A DNA stretch of 36,875 nucleotides. Origin: Streptomyces phaeochromogenes. GTDB lineage: Bacteria > Actinomycetota > Actinomycetes > Streptomycetales > Streptomycetaceae. The notes below the pieces were generated by a model. That model saw only the letters and a program-made list of their open reading frames with translations, made no database searches and was not told the DNA's origin. The stretch spans positions 1-36,875 of the forward strand of contig NZ_LIQZ01000256.1 in assembly GCF_001418655.1 (NCBI RefSeq), in the 5' to 3' direction. The position numbers and the translations under genes are program-made. This document shows positions 7,707 to 17,164 of this stretch, in pieces; the stretch's first letter is position 1, and every line of letters begins with the position of its first letter.

Positions 7707-8602
7707 CGGTCGTTCTCCTTGCGGGGCGCGGCTTCGGCCTGTGCCTCGGCGGCTTCGACCTCGGCGATCTCCTCCTGGCCGGGTGCGTCTTCGAAGGGTT
7801 CGCCGAGGTAGGCGGCGATGACGCGTTCGTCGCCCTGGACGGTGGCGCTGTCGCCTTCGACGAGCTTTTCGCCCTGGACGAGGACGGCGACGCGGTCGCA
7901 GAGGTTGAAGATGAACCGCATGTCGTGCTCGATGACGAGGACGGCGATGCCCATGTCCCGGATGGCGAAGACGAGTTCCTCGGTGGCCCGGGTCTCCTGC
8001 GGGTTCATGCCGGCGGTGGGCTCGTCGAGGAGGAGCAGGCCGGGCTCGCTGGCGAGGGCGCGGGCGATTTCGAGCTTGCGCTGTTCGCCGTAGGGGAGGT
8101 TCCTGGCGAGGTGATCGCGCTTGGCGGCGAGGCCGATGAACTCGAGGAGTTCCATGGCGCGGTCTTCGGAGGCCTTTTCGGCCTTCTTGAAGCCGGGTCC
8201 GCGCAGGAGTGCGGACCAGAGTCCTTCTTTGGTGCGGGTGTGGCGGCCGACGAGCACGTTTTCCAGGACCGTCATGTTGGCGAAGAGACGGATGTTCTGG
8301 AAGGTGCGGGCGACGCCGGCGGCCGTGACCTTGAAGGACTGGGACGGCAGGACGGTGCCCTTGTACCGGACTTCTCCCTCGGTGGGGATGTAGAGGCCGG
8401 TGAGGCAGTTGAAGAAGGTCGTCTTGCCGGCGCCGTTGGGGCCGATGAGGCCGACGATTTCTCCGCTGTTGACCTGGAGATCGACGTTGCGTACGGCGGT
8501 GAGGCCGCCGAAGCGCATGGTGACGCCGCGTGCGTCGAGCACGGTTTCGCCGGGTGCGGTGGCGCCGGGGGCGGCGCCCTTGGTGGTGATGTCGGTAGTC
8601 AT
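7703..8602 (-). CDS. livG: Branched-chain amino acid ABC transporter ATP-binding protein LivG
   Basis: 299 residues. Walker A GPNGAGKTT, signature LPYGEQRKLEIARAL, Walker B LLLLDEPTAGM and the LivG-specific H-loop VLVIEHDM are all present, with the characteristic RTFQNIRLF after the Q-loop. The C-terminal 40 residues are acidic and Ala/Glu-rich, longer than in E. coli LivG, and look disordered. The start lies 5 bp after the livM stop, and the stop overlaps the livF start. It partners LivF as the cytoplasmic ATPase pair of the importer. Confidence 0.93.
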   Translation of the reverse strand: MTTDITTKGAAPGATAPGETVLDARGVTMRFGGLTAVRNVDLQVNSGEIVGLIGPNGAGKTTFFNCLTGLYIPTEGEVRYKGTVLPSQSFKVTAAGVARTFQNIRLFANMTVLENVLVGRHTRTKEGLWSALLRGPGFKKAEKASEDRAMELLEFIGLAAKRDHLARNLPYGEQRKLEIARALASEPGLLLLDEPTAGMNPQETRATEELVFAIRDMGIAVLVIEHDMRFIFNLCDRVAVLVQGEKLVEGDSATVQGDERVIAAYLGEPFEDAPGQEEIAEVEAAEAQAEAAPRKENDR

Positions 8603-8607
8603 CGTGG

Positions 8608-10437
8608 TCAGGCCCCTGCCTTGCTGAGGACTGTGGGAGCTTCCGCTTCCTCGTGGAATTCGAGCTGGCGGCGCCGGTTCGGGATGAGGCCTTCCGGACG
8701 GAAGCGCATCAGCAGGACGAGCGCGAGGCCGAAGGCGAGGAGCTGGTAGTCGCCGAGGAACTGGAGCTTGGCGGGGATCAGGTAGAGCAGTGCGGCCCCG
8801 ACGAGCGGTCCGCTGATGGTGCCCATGCCGCCGAGGACGACCGCTGCGAGCAGGAAGGCCGAGTTGGGCGGGACGACGTGGGCGAACTGGTACTGCTCGG
8901 GTGTCACGGTGTAGGTGACGTGTGCCTGGACGGATCCGGCGAGGCCGGCGAGTGCGGCGCCGAGGGCGAAGGCGATGAGCTTGACCCGGAAGCCGTTGAT
9001 GCCCATGGCGAGCGCGGCGGTCTCGTCCTCGCGGATGGCGACCCAGGCGCGGCCGATGCGGGAGTCGCCGCTGCGGCGGAAGACGACCACGACGACCAGC
9101 GTGATGAGGAGCATCAGCAGGAAGTAGTTGGCGAAGCGCGCGATGGTGAATCCGGCGATGCTGTGTTCCTGGCCGAAGTCGAACCCGAGGATGTTGAGGT
9201 TCGGGATCGAGGAGATGCCGTTGGAGCCGTTGGTGATGTCGGGTCCGCTGGTGCCGTCCATGTTGAGGACGGTGATGCGGAAGATCTCACCGAAGCCGAG
9301 GGTCACGATGGCGAGGTAGTCGCCGCGCAGCCGGAGGGTCGGGGCGCCGATGAGGACGCCGAAGACCATGGCGACCGCTGCGCCGAGCAGGGCGGAGGCC
9401 CAGAACGGCAGGTGGATGTCGAACGGTGAGGAGGGGGAGCCGGAGACCATGGCCGCGGTGTAGGCGCCGACGCCGAGGAAGGCGACGTATCCGAGGTCGA
9501 GGAGTCCGGCGAGGCCGACGACGATGTTGAGGCCGAGGGCGACGGTGGCGAAGATCAGGATGTAGACGCCGATGGTCGCGTACTGGTCGTCGGACTGGGT
9601 GAAGGGGAATGCGGCGGCGGCGACGAACGCGCCGATCATGGTGACGTTGCGGTGCTTGGAGGTGAGGGCGGAGAGCCTGTTGACGAGTCCGGCCTTGGCG
9701 GCGGCGGCGAAGCCGAGGCCCGCGGTGATGAGGAAGCCGATGAACTGTTCGTCGTATTCGGTGCCGATGCCGTAGGTGAAGACGGTCAGGCCGAGGGCCA
9801 GTGCGGCGACGATGACGAGGATTTCGGCGTACGCGGGGAGCTTGTGGGCCGGGGCCTTGGTGGTGCCGGAGGCGAAGGCGGCCTTGATGACGGTGACGTT
9901 GGACCGCCGCTCGTGGCGGAACTGCTCCCAGGCGGTGTCGTCGGGGTCGAACGGGTCGGGTGCCGGCCGCTGGAACGGCAGGGAGAGCGAGCCGACCAGG
10001 GCGGTGAGGGTGGCGATGGCCACGATCCAGCCGCCGGGTTCGAGGTTGGCGAGGCCGCCGAGTTTGGTGCTGATCGCGATGATCGTGTACCAGGCGGTGG
10101 CGAACGCTGCGAGCGCGGCGAGCTTGATGGCGCTGTCGGCTCCTGCGGGGGTGAGCCAGCGCAGGCCCTTGATGCCGTAGGAGGAGAGGCCGAAGAGCGT
10201 GGTGAGGGCGCCGCCGATGAGGACGAGGACCTGCAGGCCGCCAGGGTAGCCGTAGACGGTGAGGTCGCCGGGGAATGCGGCGGTCCAGGTCCAGGCGAGG
10301 AAGGTGGAGATGATGGTGAGGATGCCGCCGCCGGTGGCGAGGGCGCGTCCGATGTTCGGGGGGATGCCGATGAGTCCGGCGGTGGAGCCGGCCGGCTCCT
10401 TGGCGGGCGTCTGGGGGCTGGTGGTCTGTGTGGTCAT
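8608..10437 (-). CDS. livM: Branched-chain amino acid ABC transporter permease LivM with long N-terminal membrane extension
   Basis: 609 residues, nearly twice the usual LivM. The conserved permease core is the C-terminal 320 residues or so: LGLNIVVGLAGLLDLGYVAFLGVGAYTAA (shown as a span near residues 300-330), LRLRGDYLAIVTLGFGEI, GRAWVAIREDETAA and GGMGTISGPLVGA. The first 270 residues add about six hydrophobic segments with an acidic cytoplasmic linker (PAPDPFDPDDTAWEQF). This layout appears to be usual in Streptomyces, but the extra domain has no known role that I can name. A GTG at 10446 overlaps the livH stop (GTGA) but has AGGG only one base away; ATG 10437 is preferred with AGGG ten bases upstream. 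Either start is possible. Confidence 0.9.
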   Translation of the reverse strand: MTTQTTSPQTPAKEPAGSTAGLIGIPPNIGRALATGGGILTIISTFLAWTWTAAFPGDLTVYGYPGGLQVLVLIGGALTTLFGLSSYGIKGLRWLTPAGADSAIKLAALAAFATAWYTIIAISTKLGGLANLEPGGWIVAIATLTALVGSLSLPFQRPAPDPFDPDDTAWEQFRHERRSNVTVIKAAFASGTTKAPAHKLPAYAEILVIVAALALGLTVFTYGIGTEYDEQFIGFLITAGLGFAAAAKAGLVNRLSALTSKHRNVTMIGAFVAAAAFPFTQSDDQYATIGVYILIFATVALGLNIVVGLAGLLDLGYVAFLGVGAYTAAMVSGSPSSPFDIHLPFWASALLGAAVAMVFGVLIGAPTLRLRGDYLAIVTLGFGEIFRITVLNMDGTSGPDITNGSNGISSIPNLNILGFDFGQEHSIAGFTIARFANYFLLMLLITLVVVVVFRRSGDSRIGRAWVAIREDETAALAMGINGFRVKLIAFALGAALAGLAGSVQAHVTYTVTPEQYQFAHVVPPNSAFLLAAVVLGGMGTISGPLVGAALLYLIPAKLQFLGDYQLLAFGLALVLLMRFRPEGLIPNRRRQLEFHEEAEAPTVLSKAGA

Positions 10438-10442
10438 AGGTC

Positions 10443-11375
10443 TCACGCCCTGTCCGCGACGCGCTCGCCGAGCAGGCCCTGTGGCCTGAAGAGGAGCACG
10501 AGGATGAGGAGTACGAAGGCCCAGACGTTGGCCCAGGACTGGCCGCCGAGCTGTGACATGCCGGGGACGTCGGCGATGTAGGCGGTGGCCATGGTCTCGG
10601 CGAGGCCGAGGACGACGCCGCCGATCATGGCTCCGTAGATGTTGCCGATGCCGCCGAGGACGGCGGCGGTGAAGGCCTTGAGGCCGAGGATGAAGCCCAT
10701 GCGGAAGTCGATCTGGCCGTACTTGAGGCCGTAGGCGAGGCCTCCGACGGCGGCGAAGGCGGCGCCGAGGGCGAAGGCGACCACGATGATGCGGTCGGTG
10801 TTGATGCCCATGAGCTTGGCGGTGTCCGGGTCCTGGGCGGTGGCCTGCATGCCGCGTCCGGTCCGGGTCTTCATGACGAAGTAGGCGAGGACGGCCATGC
10901 TGATGGGGGCCGCGATGAAGAGGAAGACGTCACCGGTCTGGATGGTGACGCTGCCGATCTCGAAGGGGCCGCCTTCGATCTGCGGGAAGGTCCGCGCCGA
11001 CTTGGCGTTGGGGTACCAGGCCCATACCGCCTGCTGCAGGGCCAGGGAGAGGCCGATGGCGGTGATGAGGGGGGCCAGGCGTGGTGCGGTGCGCAGGGGG
11101 CGGTAGGCGAACCGTTCCGCTCCGACTGCGACGGTGACGGCGACGAAGATGGCGCCGACGAGCATGAGCGGCAGGGCGATCCACATGGTGGTGCCGTCGG
11201 GGAGTACGTACAGATAGACCGTGAGCGCGCCGAAGGCCCCGGTCATGAAGATCTCGCCGTGGGCGAAGTTGATGAGCTGGACGATGCCATAGACCATCGT
11301 GTAGCCGATGGCGACCAGCCCGTACATGGATCCCAGTAGCAGGCCGTTGACCAGCTGCTGCGGCAGTTCGTTCAC
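10443..11375 (-). CDS. livH: Branched-chain amino acid ABC transporter permease LivH
   Basis: 310 residues with about eight hydrophobic segments. The LivH start GLLLGSMYGLVAIGYTMVYG and INFAHGEIFM motif are at the N-terminus, and GIGNIYGAMIGG near the C-terminus. It forms the membrane channel with LivM. It lies second in the operon, 112 bp downstream of the binding-protein gene; a strong hairpin fills that gap. Confidence 0.93.
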   Translation of the reverse strand: MNELPQQLVNGLLLGSMYGLVAIGYTMVYGIVQLINFAHGEIFMTGAFGALTVYLYVLPDGTTMWIALPLMLVGAIFVAVTVAVGAERFAYRPLRTAPRLAPLITAIGLSLALQQAVWAWYPNAKSARTFPQIEGGPFEIGSVTIQTGDVFLFIAAPISMAVLAYFVMKTRTGRGMQATAQDPDTAKLMGINTDRIIVVAFALGAAFAAVGGLAYGLKYGQIDFRMGFILGLKAFTAAVLGGIGNIYGAMIGGVVLGLAETMATAYIADVPGMSQLGGQSWANVWAFVLLILVLLFRPQGLLGERVADRA

Positions 11376-11426
11376 CGCATGTCCTCCGAGCGTTCGGATA
11401 GTCGAGGGATGTGACCGGATGCGAGT

Positions 11427-11462
11427 CCGCGCGGGGCGCTTGTGGTGCAGCGCCCCGCGCGG
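11427..11462 (-). terminator. Intercistronic hairpin between livK and livH (attenuator or mRNA stabiliser)
   Basis: A perfect 14-bp stem (CCGCGCGGGGCGCT with its complement, 8-base loop) lies between the livK stop and the livH start. It has no T run. Because both genes belong to one operon, it probably acts as a partial terminator or protects the 3' end of the livK message, giving an excess of binding protein. Role inferred. Confidence 0.6.
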
Positions 11463-11486
11463 CTCAGGTGGTGATGCGGGTGTGGA

Positions 11487-12722
11487 TCAGCCTTCGTACG
11501 TGCCGGACTTCACCGGCTTCCAGGTGCCACCCTCGACGGAGTAGACGGTGAGCTGCTTGTTGGTGGCGTCACCGAACTCGTCGAAGGCGACCTTGCCGGT
11601 CACACCGTCGAACGTGACGCCCTGCATGGCCTCGGTGACCTTGGCGCGGGCATCGTCCGGAAGCTTGCCGTCGTTGTCCTCGACGACCTTCTTCACGGCC
11701 TCGATGATCGCCCAGGCCGAGTCGTAGGAGTAGCCGCCGTACGCCTCGTAGGCCTCCTTGTAGCCCGCGGCCTTGTAGGCGGACACGAACTCCTTGGCGG
11801 AGGGGAGGTCCTCGACGGGCGCGCCGACCGAGGTGGCGAGGTCGCCGGTGCCGCTGGCGCCGGCCAGCTTGATGAAGTCGGCGCTGTAGATGCCGTCACC
11901 GCCGACGAGCGGGATCTTGGCGCCCGCGGCCTTGATCTGCTTGCTGAGCGGGCCGGCCTGCGGGTACTCGCCGCCGTAGTAGACGACGTCGGCACCGGAG
12001 CTCTTCACCTGCGTGGCGACGGCGGAGAAGTCCTTGGTGTCGGGGTCGATGTGCTGCGTACCGACGACCTTGCCACCGAGCTTCTTGAACTCCTCGGTGA
12101 AGGTGGCGGCGAGGCCGGCACCGTAGGTCTTCTTGTCGTCGATGACGTAGACGCTCTTCTTCTTGGCGTCGTTGAAGACGTACTGCGCGGCGAACGGGCC
12201 CTGGATGGCGTCCGTGGTCGCGGTGCGGAAGTACGACTTGTACGGGCGGGCCTTCTCGCCACCGTTCCACTTCGTGCCCTGGGTCAGGGCCGGGTTGGTG
12301 TTGGCGGGGGAGACCTCGACGAGCTTGGCGTCGTCGAAGACCTTCTGCATGGACTCGGCGACCGAGGAGTTCAGCGGGCCGACGACACCGAGGACGTCCT
12401 TGTCGGCGACCAGCTTGGTGGCGTTCTGCTGGCCCGAGGAGGGCTGCGCCTGGTCGTCGAGGGCCTCGACCTTGAAGGTCACGCCGTCGACGGTCTTCTC
12501 CTTGTTGGCCGTCTTGGCGGCGAGGTCCACGGAGTTCTTGATTCCGAGGCCCAGCGCGGAGAGGTCGCCGGTCAGCGGGGCGTCGACGCCGATGACGACG
12601 GTGGTGCCACCGCCGTTCGAGTCCGAACCGCCGCCGTCCTCGTCGCGCGAGCCACAGGCGGTGAGGGTGAGTGCTCCCGCCGCCAACGCGGCGGTGATGG
12701 CGATGAGCGAACGTTGACGCAC
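11487..12722 (-). CDS. livK: Branched-chain amino acid ABC transporter substrate-binding lipoprotein
   Basis: 411 residues from the GTG at 12722, which has AAAGGA 8-9 bases upstream; the frame is open further upstream, but no signal peptide is seen there. Residues 1-23 are a lipoprotein signal ending LTLTAC, with C23 lipidated, then an Asp/Gly/Ser-rich tether. The type-1 periplasmic-binding fold begins with VVIGVDAPLTGDLSALG and includes GVVGPLNSSV and VYVIDDKKTYGAGLAATF, as in LivJ/LivK proteins. It captures the amino acid outside the cell and delivers it to LivHM. First gene of the operon. Confidence 0.92.
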   Translation of the reverse strand: MRQRSLIAITAALAAGALTLTACGSRDEDGGGSDSNGGGTTVVIGVDAPLTGDLSALGLGIKNSVDLAAKTANKEKTVDGVTFKVEALDDQAQPSSGQQNATKLVADKDVLGVVGPLNSSVAESMQKVFDDAKLVEVSPANTNPALTQGTKWNGGEKARPYKSYFRTATTDAIQGPFAAQYVFNDAKKKSVYVIDDKKTYGAGLAATFTEEFKKLGGKVVGTQHIDPDTKDFSAVATQVKSSGADVVYYGGEYPQAGPLSKQIKAAGAKIPLVGGDGIYSADFIKLAGASGTGDLATSVGAPVEDLPSAKEFVSAYKAAGYKEAYEAYGGYSYDSAWAIIEAVKKVVEDNDGKLPDDARAKVTEAMQGVTFDGVTGKVAFDEFGDATNKQLTVYSVEGGTWKPVKSGTYEG

Positions 12723-13002
12723 GATCAGCAGTCCTTTCCCTGGCACGGCCCTTCCTCGTGGAACGGGCCGAGTCGAGCGCTGGGCCGAAAATAATTCGAA
12801 TCCGATGGCGCGGTGACTGGCCGTGACTCTAAGCGCGTCGGGGGAACGTGGAGGAGAGTCTGAGTCATGCTGTGACGCTCTTGTTATGACACGAGGTAAT
12901 GCAGAGCGGTACTCAGTGGGTGGATGGGCAGAATTCCGGCCGATTCGTCCGGTCCACATAGTGAGAACCTGCAGGACGTGCCGTGGTCATTTCAGGAGCG
13001 TC
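12723..13002. other. Intergenic leader region of the liv operon
   Basis: About 280 bp without a gene. On the minus strand TAGAGT (12826-12831) is a possible -10 box, which would give a leader of about 97 bases before livK. No convincing -35 box, riboswitch or operator was recognised. The stretch near 12870-12900 is A/T-rich for this chromosome. Confidence 0.35.
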
Positions 13003-13635
13003 CTACCGTTTTGGTGATGACCGGGAGTCGTTGCTGCAGGCTACTTGCAGGGCTCCCGAGAGGTCGTGCGCATAGCGCTCACCCAGGATGAAGCTGTGGT
13101 CTTCTATTGCGCGCGTATTACGCAGAGTTACGTCCAGGAAAGGGAGAGCGGCGTTTGACGGCACATTCGCGCATTCCGTGACATGCATCGTGACGACGAT
13201 CTTGTGACCGAAACCGGGCTTGGTCCGGAACGGCGGGCGCGGAACCGATGTCAGCGAGAGGCTCGCGTAGGGCTGCGAGATGCGCACGACGGTGATCGTG
13301 GGTCCGTCCTGTGCGGTGACCTTCACCGCGAAGCTGAAGCTTCTGCTCGGAGCGCCGGCGGGCGTGCCCTCCTGGCCGAGGTAGGTGATGGACACCGCCT
13401 GGGACGGGTTGGGCGCTTCGGGCGGTGGCGGGTCGTGGGGCCGGGTCGCGAAGAGATAGCTGCCGCACGCCACGAGGGCGACCGCGGTGGCGGACGCGAG
13501 CGCGGCACGGCGGTGCCGGGCGTACAGACTTCTCAGACGCTCGCGCGGGGTCCCGGGGAGGAGCGGCGGGGCCGGCTCGACGGTGTCCCACGCGTGTGTG
13601 CCCTCGCCCGGCTCGACCGGACCGACGCCGCTCAA
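13003..13635 (-). CDS. Single-pass membrane protein of unknown function
   Basis: 210 residues. A basic segment (RERLRSLYARHRRAAL) is followed by one transmembrane helix (about residues 40-62), then a Pro-rich linker (PHDPPPPEAPNPS) and an extracellular beta-rich domain with two cysteines, one in VTECANVPS and one in the last 15 residues (QVACSNDS). I do not recognise the domain. The proposed start is a TTG at 13635 that overlaps the TGA of the upstream lipoprotein gene (TTGA), with GGAGGG 9 bases before it. No ATG or GTG lies nearby in frame. The overlap suggests that the two proteins are made together. Frame and topology are likely; function is unknown. Confidence 0.65.
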   Translation of the reverse strand: MSGVGPVEPGEGTHAWDTVEPAPPLLPGTPRERLRSLYARHRRAALASATAVALVACGSYLFATRPHDPPPPEAPNPSQAVSITYLGQEGTPAGAPSRSFSFAVKVTAQDGPTITVVRISQPYASLSLTSVPRPPFRTKPGFGHKIVVTMHVTECANVPSNAALPFLDVTLRNTRAIEDHSFILGERYAHDLSGALQVACSNDSRSSPKR

Positions 13636-14057
13636 CTCCAGGGCCCTCCCGTCGGGTTGCCGTCGCGGTACCGCTCGGTGCAGCGTTCGCGCGCGCCGCG
13701 GTCGATCAGTTCCCGCGCCGCCTGTTCGCCGGAGCGTTTCTTCTCGGCCCGGGCCGCGTCCACGACCTCCATCAGGATCTCGTACTGCCCGTTGGACAGG
13801 CCCATCGACTGGTAGTCCCCGTAGGTGTCGCTGTCCAGCACCTCCCGCGACCAGTGGGCGACGATCCGCGCGCACAGGTCCTCGGGAGGTGTGGCCGACG
13901 GCGTGCCGGAGGCGGCCCGCGTGCTCGCCGCCCCGCCCTGCGGCCCGGACTCGCCGCACCCGGTGGCCAGAGCGCCGGTCAGGAGCATCAGTCCAAGTAC
14001 CGGCCCAAGTACTGGCCCAAGTACCGGCCCCCGCCTGGGGGCCCCACCCGTTCCCAT
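13632..14057 (-). CDS. Small putative lipoprotein of unknown function
   Basis: 141 residues. The N-terminus is a lipoprotein-like signal (hydrophobic stretch ending ALATGC, C34), although Ala at -3 is not ideal. The mature part has an Ala/Ser/Thr linker and an alpha-helical domain with one further pair of Cys residues (DLCARIVAHW and ARERCTERY) that may form a disulfide. The signal carries three copies of a GPVL unit produced by a 12-bp tandem repeat. ATG 14057 has no clear ribosome site; a later Met (MLLTGALATGC) would leave a very short signal. It is coupled to the downstream membrane protein. I know no function for this family. Confidence 0.65.
   Translation of the reverse strand: MGTGGAPRRGPVLGPVLGPVLGLMLLTGALATGCGESGPQGGAASTRAASGTPSATPPEDLCARIVAHWSREVLDSDTYGDYQSMGLSNGQYEILMEVVDAARAEKKRSGEQAARELIDRGARERCTERYRDGNPTGGPWS
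13994..14029. repeat. Three tandem copies of a 12-bp unit inside the lipoprotein signal peptide
   Basis: CAAGTACCGGCC occurs three times in a row, the middle copy with one C-to-T change. On the minus strand each unit encodes Gly-Pro-Val-Leu. Copy number could vary by slippage and would change signal-peptide length without shifting the frame. Confidence 0.85.
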
Positions 14058-14123
14058 CCCATGACGCTATGCCGCCGGGTGCCCCGGATCAACGCCGCCC
14101 GCGCACAACGGTTTTCCGGTGCG

Positions 14124-14612
14124 TCAGTTCGTCGCGTTCACGCGCGCCGCGTCGCTCGGATTCACGTCCCGCAGCATGCACGTCAGCCGCGCGCTGCACA
14201 CCCGCTTGCCGTCCTCGTCACTGATCACGATCTCGTACGTGGCGGTCGAGCGGCCCCGGTGCAGGGGCGTGGCCACGCCGGTCACCAGGCCGGAACGGGC
14301 GCCCCGGTGGTGGGTGCAGTTCAGGTCGACGCCGACGGCGATCTTGGAGCTGCCGCCGTGCAGCATGGCGCCGACCGAGCCGAGGGTCTCGGCGAGCACA
14401 GCGGAGGCACCGCCGTGCAGGAGCCCGTACGGCTGGGTGTTGCCCTCGACCGGCATGGTGCCCACCACGCGGTCCGCGGAGGCCTCGACGACCTGGACTC
14501 CCATGCGCGTGCCGAGGTGTCCGGCGGAGAACATGGCGACCAGGTCCACGCCGAGCGCCGCGTACTCGTCGATGACCTCTTGCGGGAACTTCGCGTGGTG
14601 CTGCTCGCCCAT
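14124..14612 (-). CDS. PaaI-type hotdog-fold acyl-CoA thioesterase
   Basis: 162 residues, slightly long for the family (about 140). The hotdog core shows NTQPYGLLHGGASAVLAETLGS, with the HGG turn of the catalytic site, and VGVDLNCTHHRGARSG. These are typical of PaaI/YbdB-like thioesterases that hydrolyse aryl- or acyl-CoA esters. The substrate cannot be assigned. AAGGAG lies 9 bases before the ATG. A possible TetR-type operator sits about 50 bp upstream, overlapping the stop of the oxidoreductase gene. Confidence 0.88.
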   Translation of the reverse strand: MGEQHHAKFPQEVIDEYAALGVDLVAMFSAGHLGTRMGVQVVEASADRVVGTMPVEGNTQPYGLLHGGASAVLAETLGSVGAMLHGGSSKIAVGVDLNCTHHRGARSGLVTGVATPLHRGRSTATYEIVISDEDGKRVCSARLTCMLRDVNPSDAARVNATN

Positions 14613-14661
14613 GGGTTCTGCTCCTTAGTCGTCGATCATGCCGCCCGAGCGGACGCGTTGG

Positions 14662-14673
14662 CTAAGCGAACGC

Positions 14674-14677
<4 letters not shown>
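14662..14677. promoter_or_regulatory. Possible TetR-type operator upstream of the thioesterase gene
   Basis: CTAAGCGAACGCTCAG is an imperfect palindrome (one mismatch in seven paired positions) 50-65 bp upstream of the thioesterase start. The shape resembles operators of TetR regulators of acyl-CoA metabolism. No regulator gene is nearby, so this is inference. Confidence 0.35.
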
Positions 14678-16953
<2,276 letters not shown>

Positions 16954-17151
16954 CTCGGCCTCCTCTTCGAGCACACGTATGAGGTACGCCTTCGATCCTC
17001 CCACGTGGTGGTGACAACGATCGCGGCCCGTCCTGGGCGATGATCGCGCGCGGTGCGAAACGCGTGACGAACACGGTGTGAGAGGTGTGAGGGACACGGC
17101 GCGAGGGCGGTCGTGGAGGGCGGGGCGGGTCCGACTGTCAGTGGGGCGTGG

Positions 17152-17157
17152 CAGGAT
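17152..17157 (+). promoter_or_regulatory. Candidate -10 box of a leaderless polA promoter
   Basis: CAGGAT ends 7 bases before the GTG chosen as the polA start. There is no ribosome site, and spacing matches the other leaderless candidates here. No -35 box is obvious. Confidence 0.3.
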
Positions 17158-17164
17158 CGGGGTC

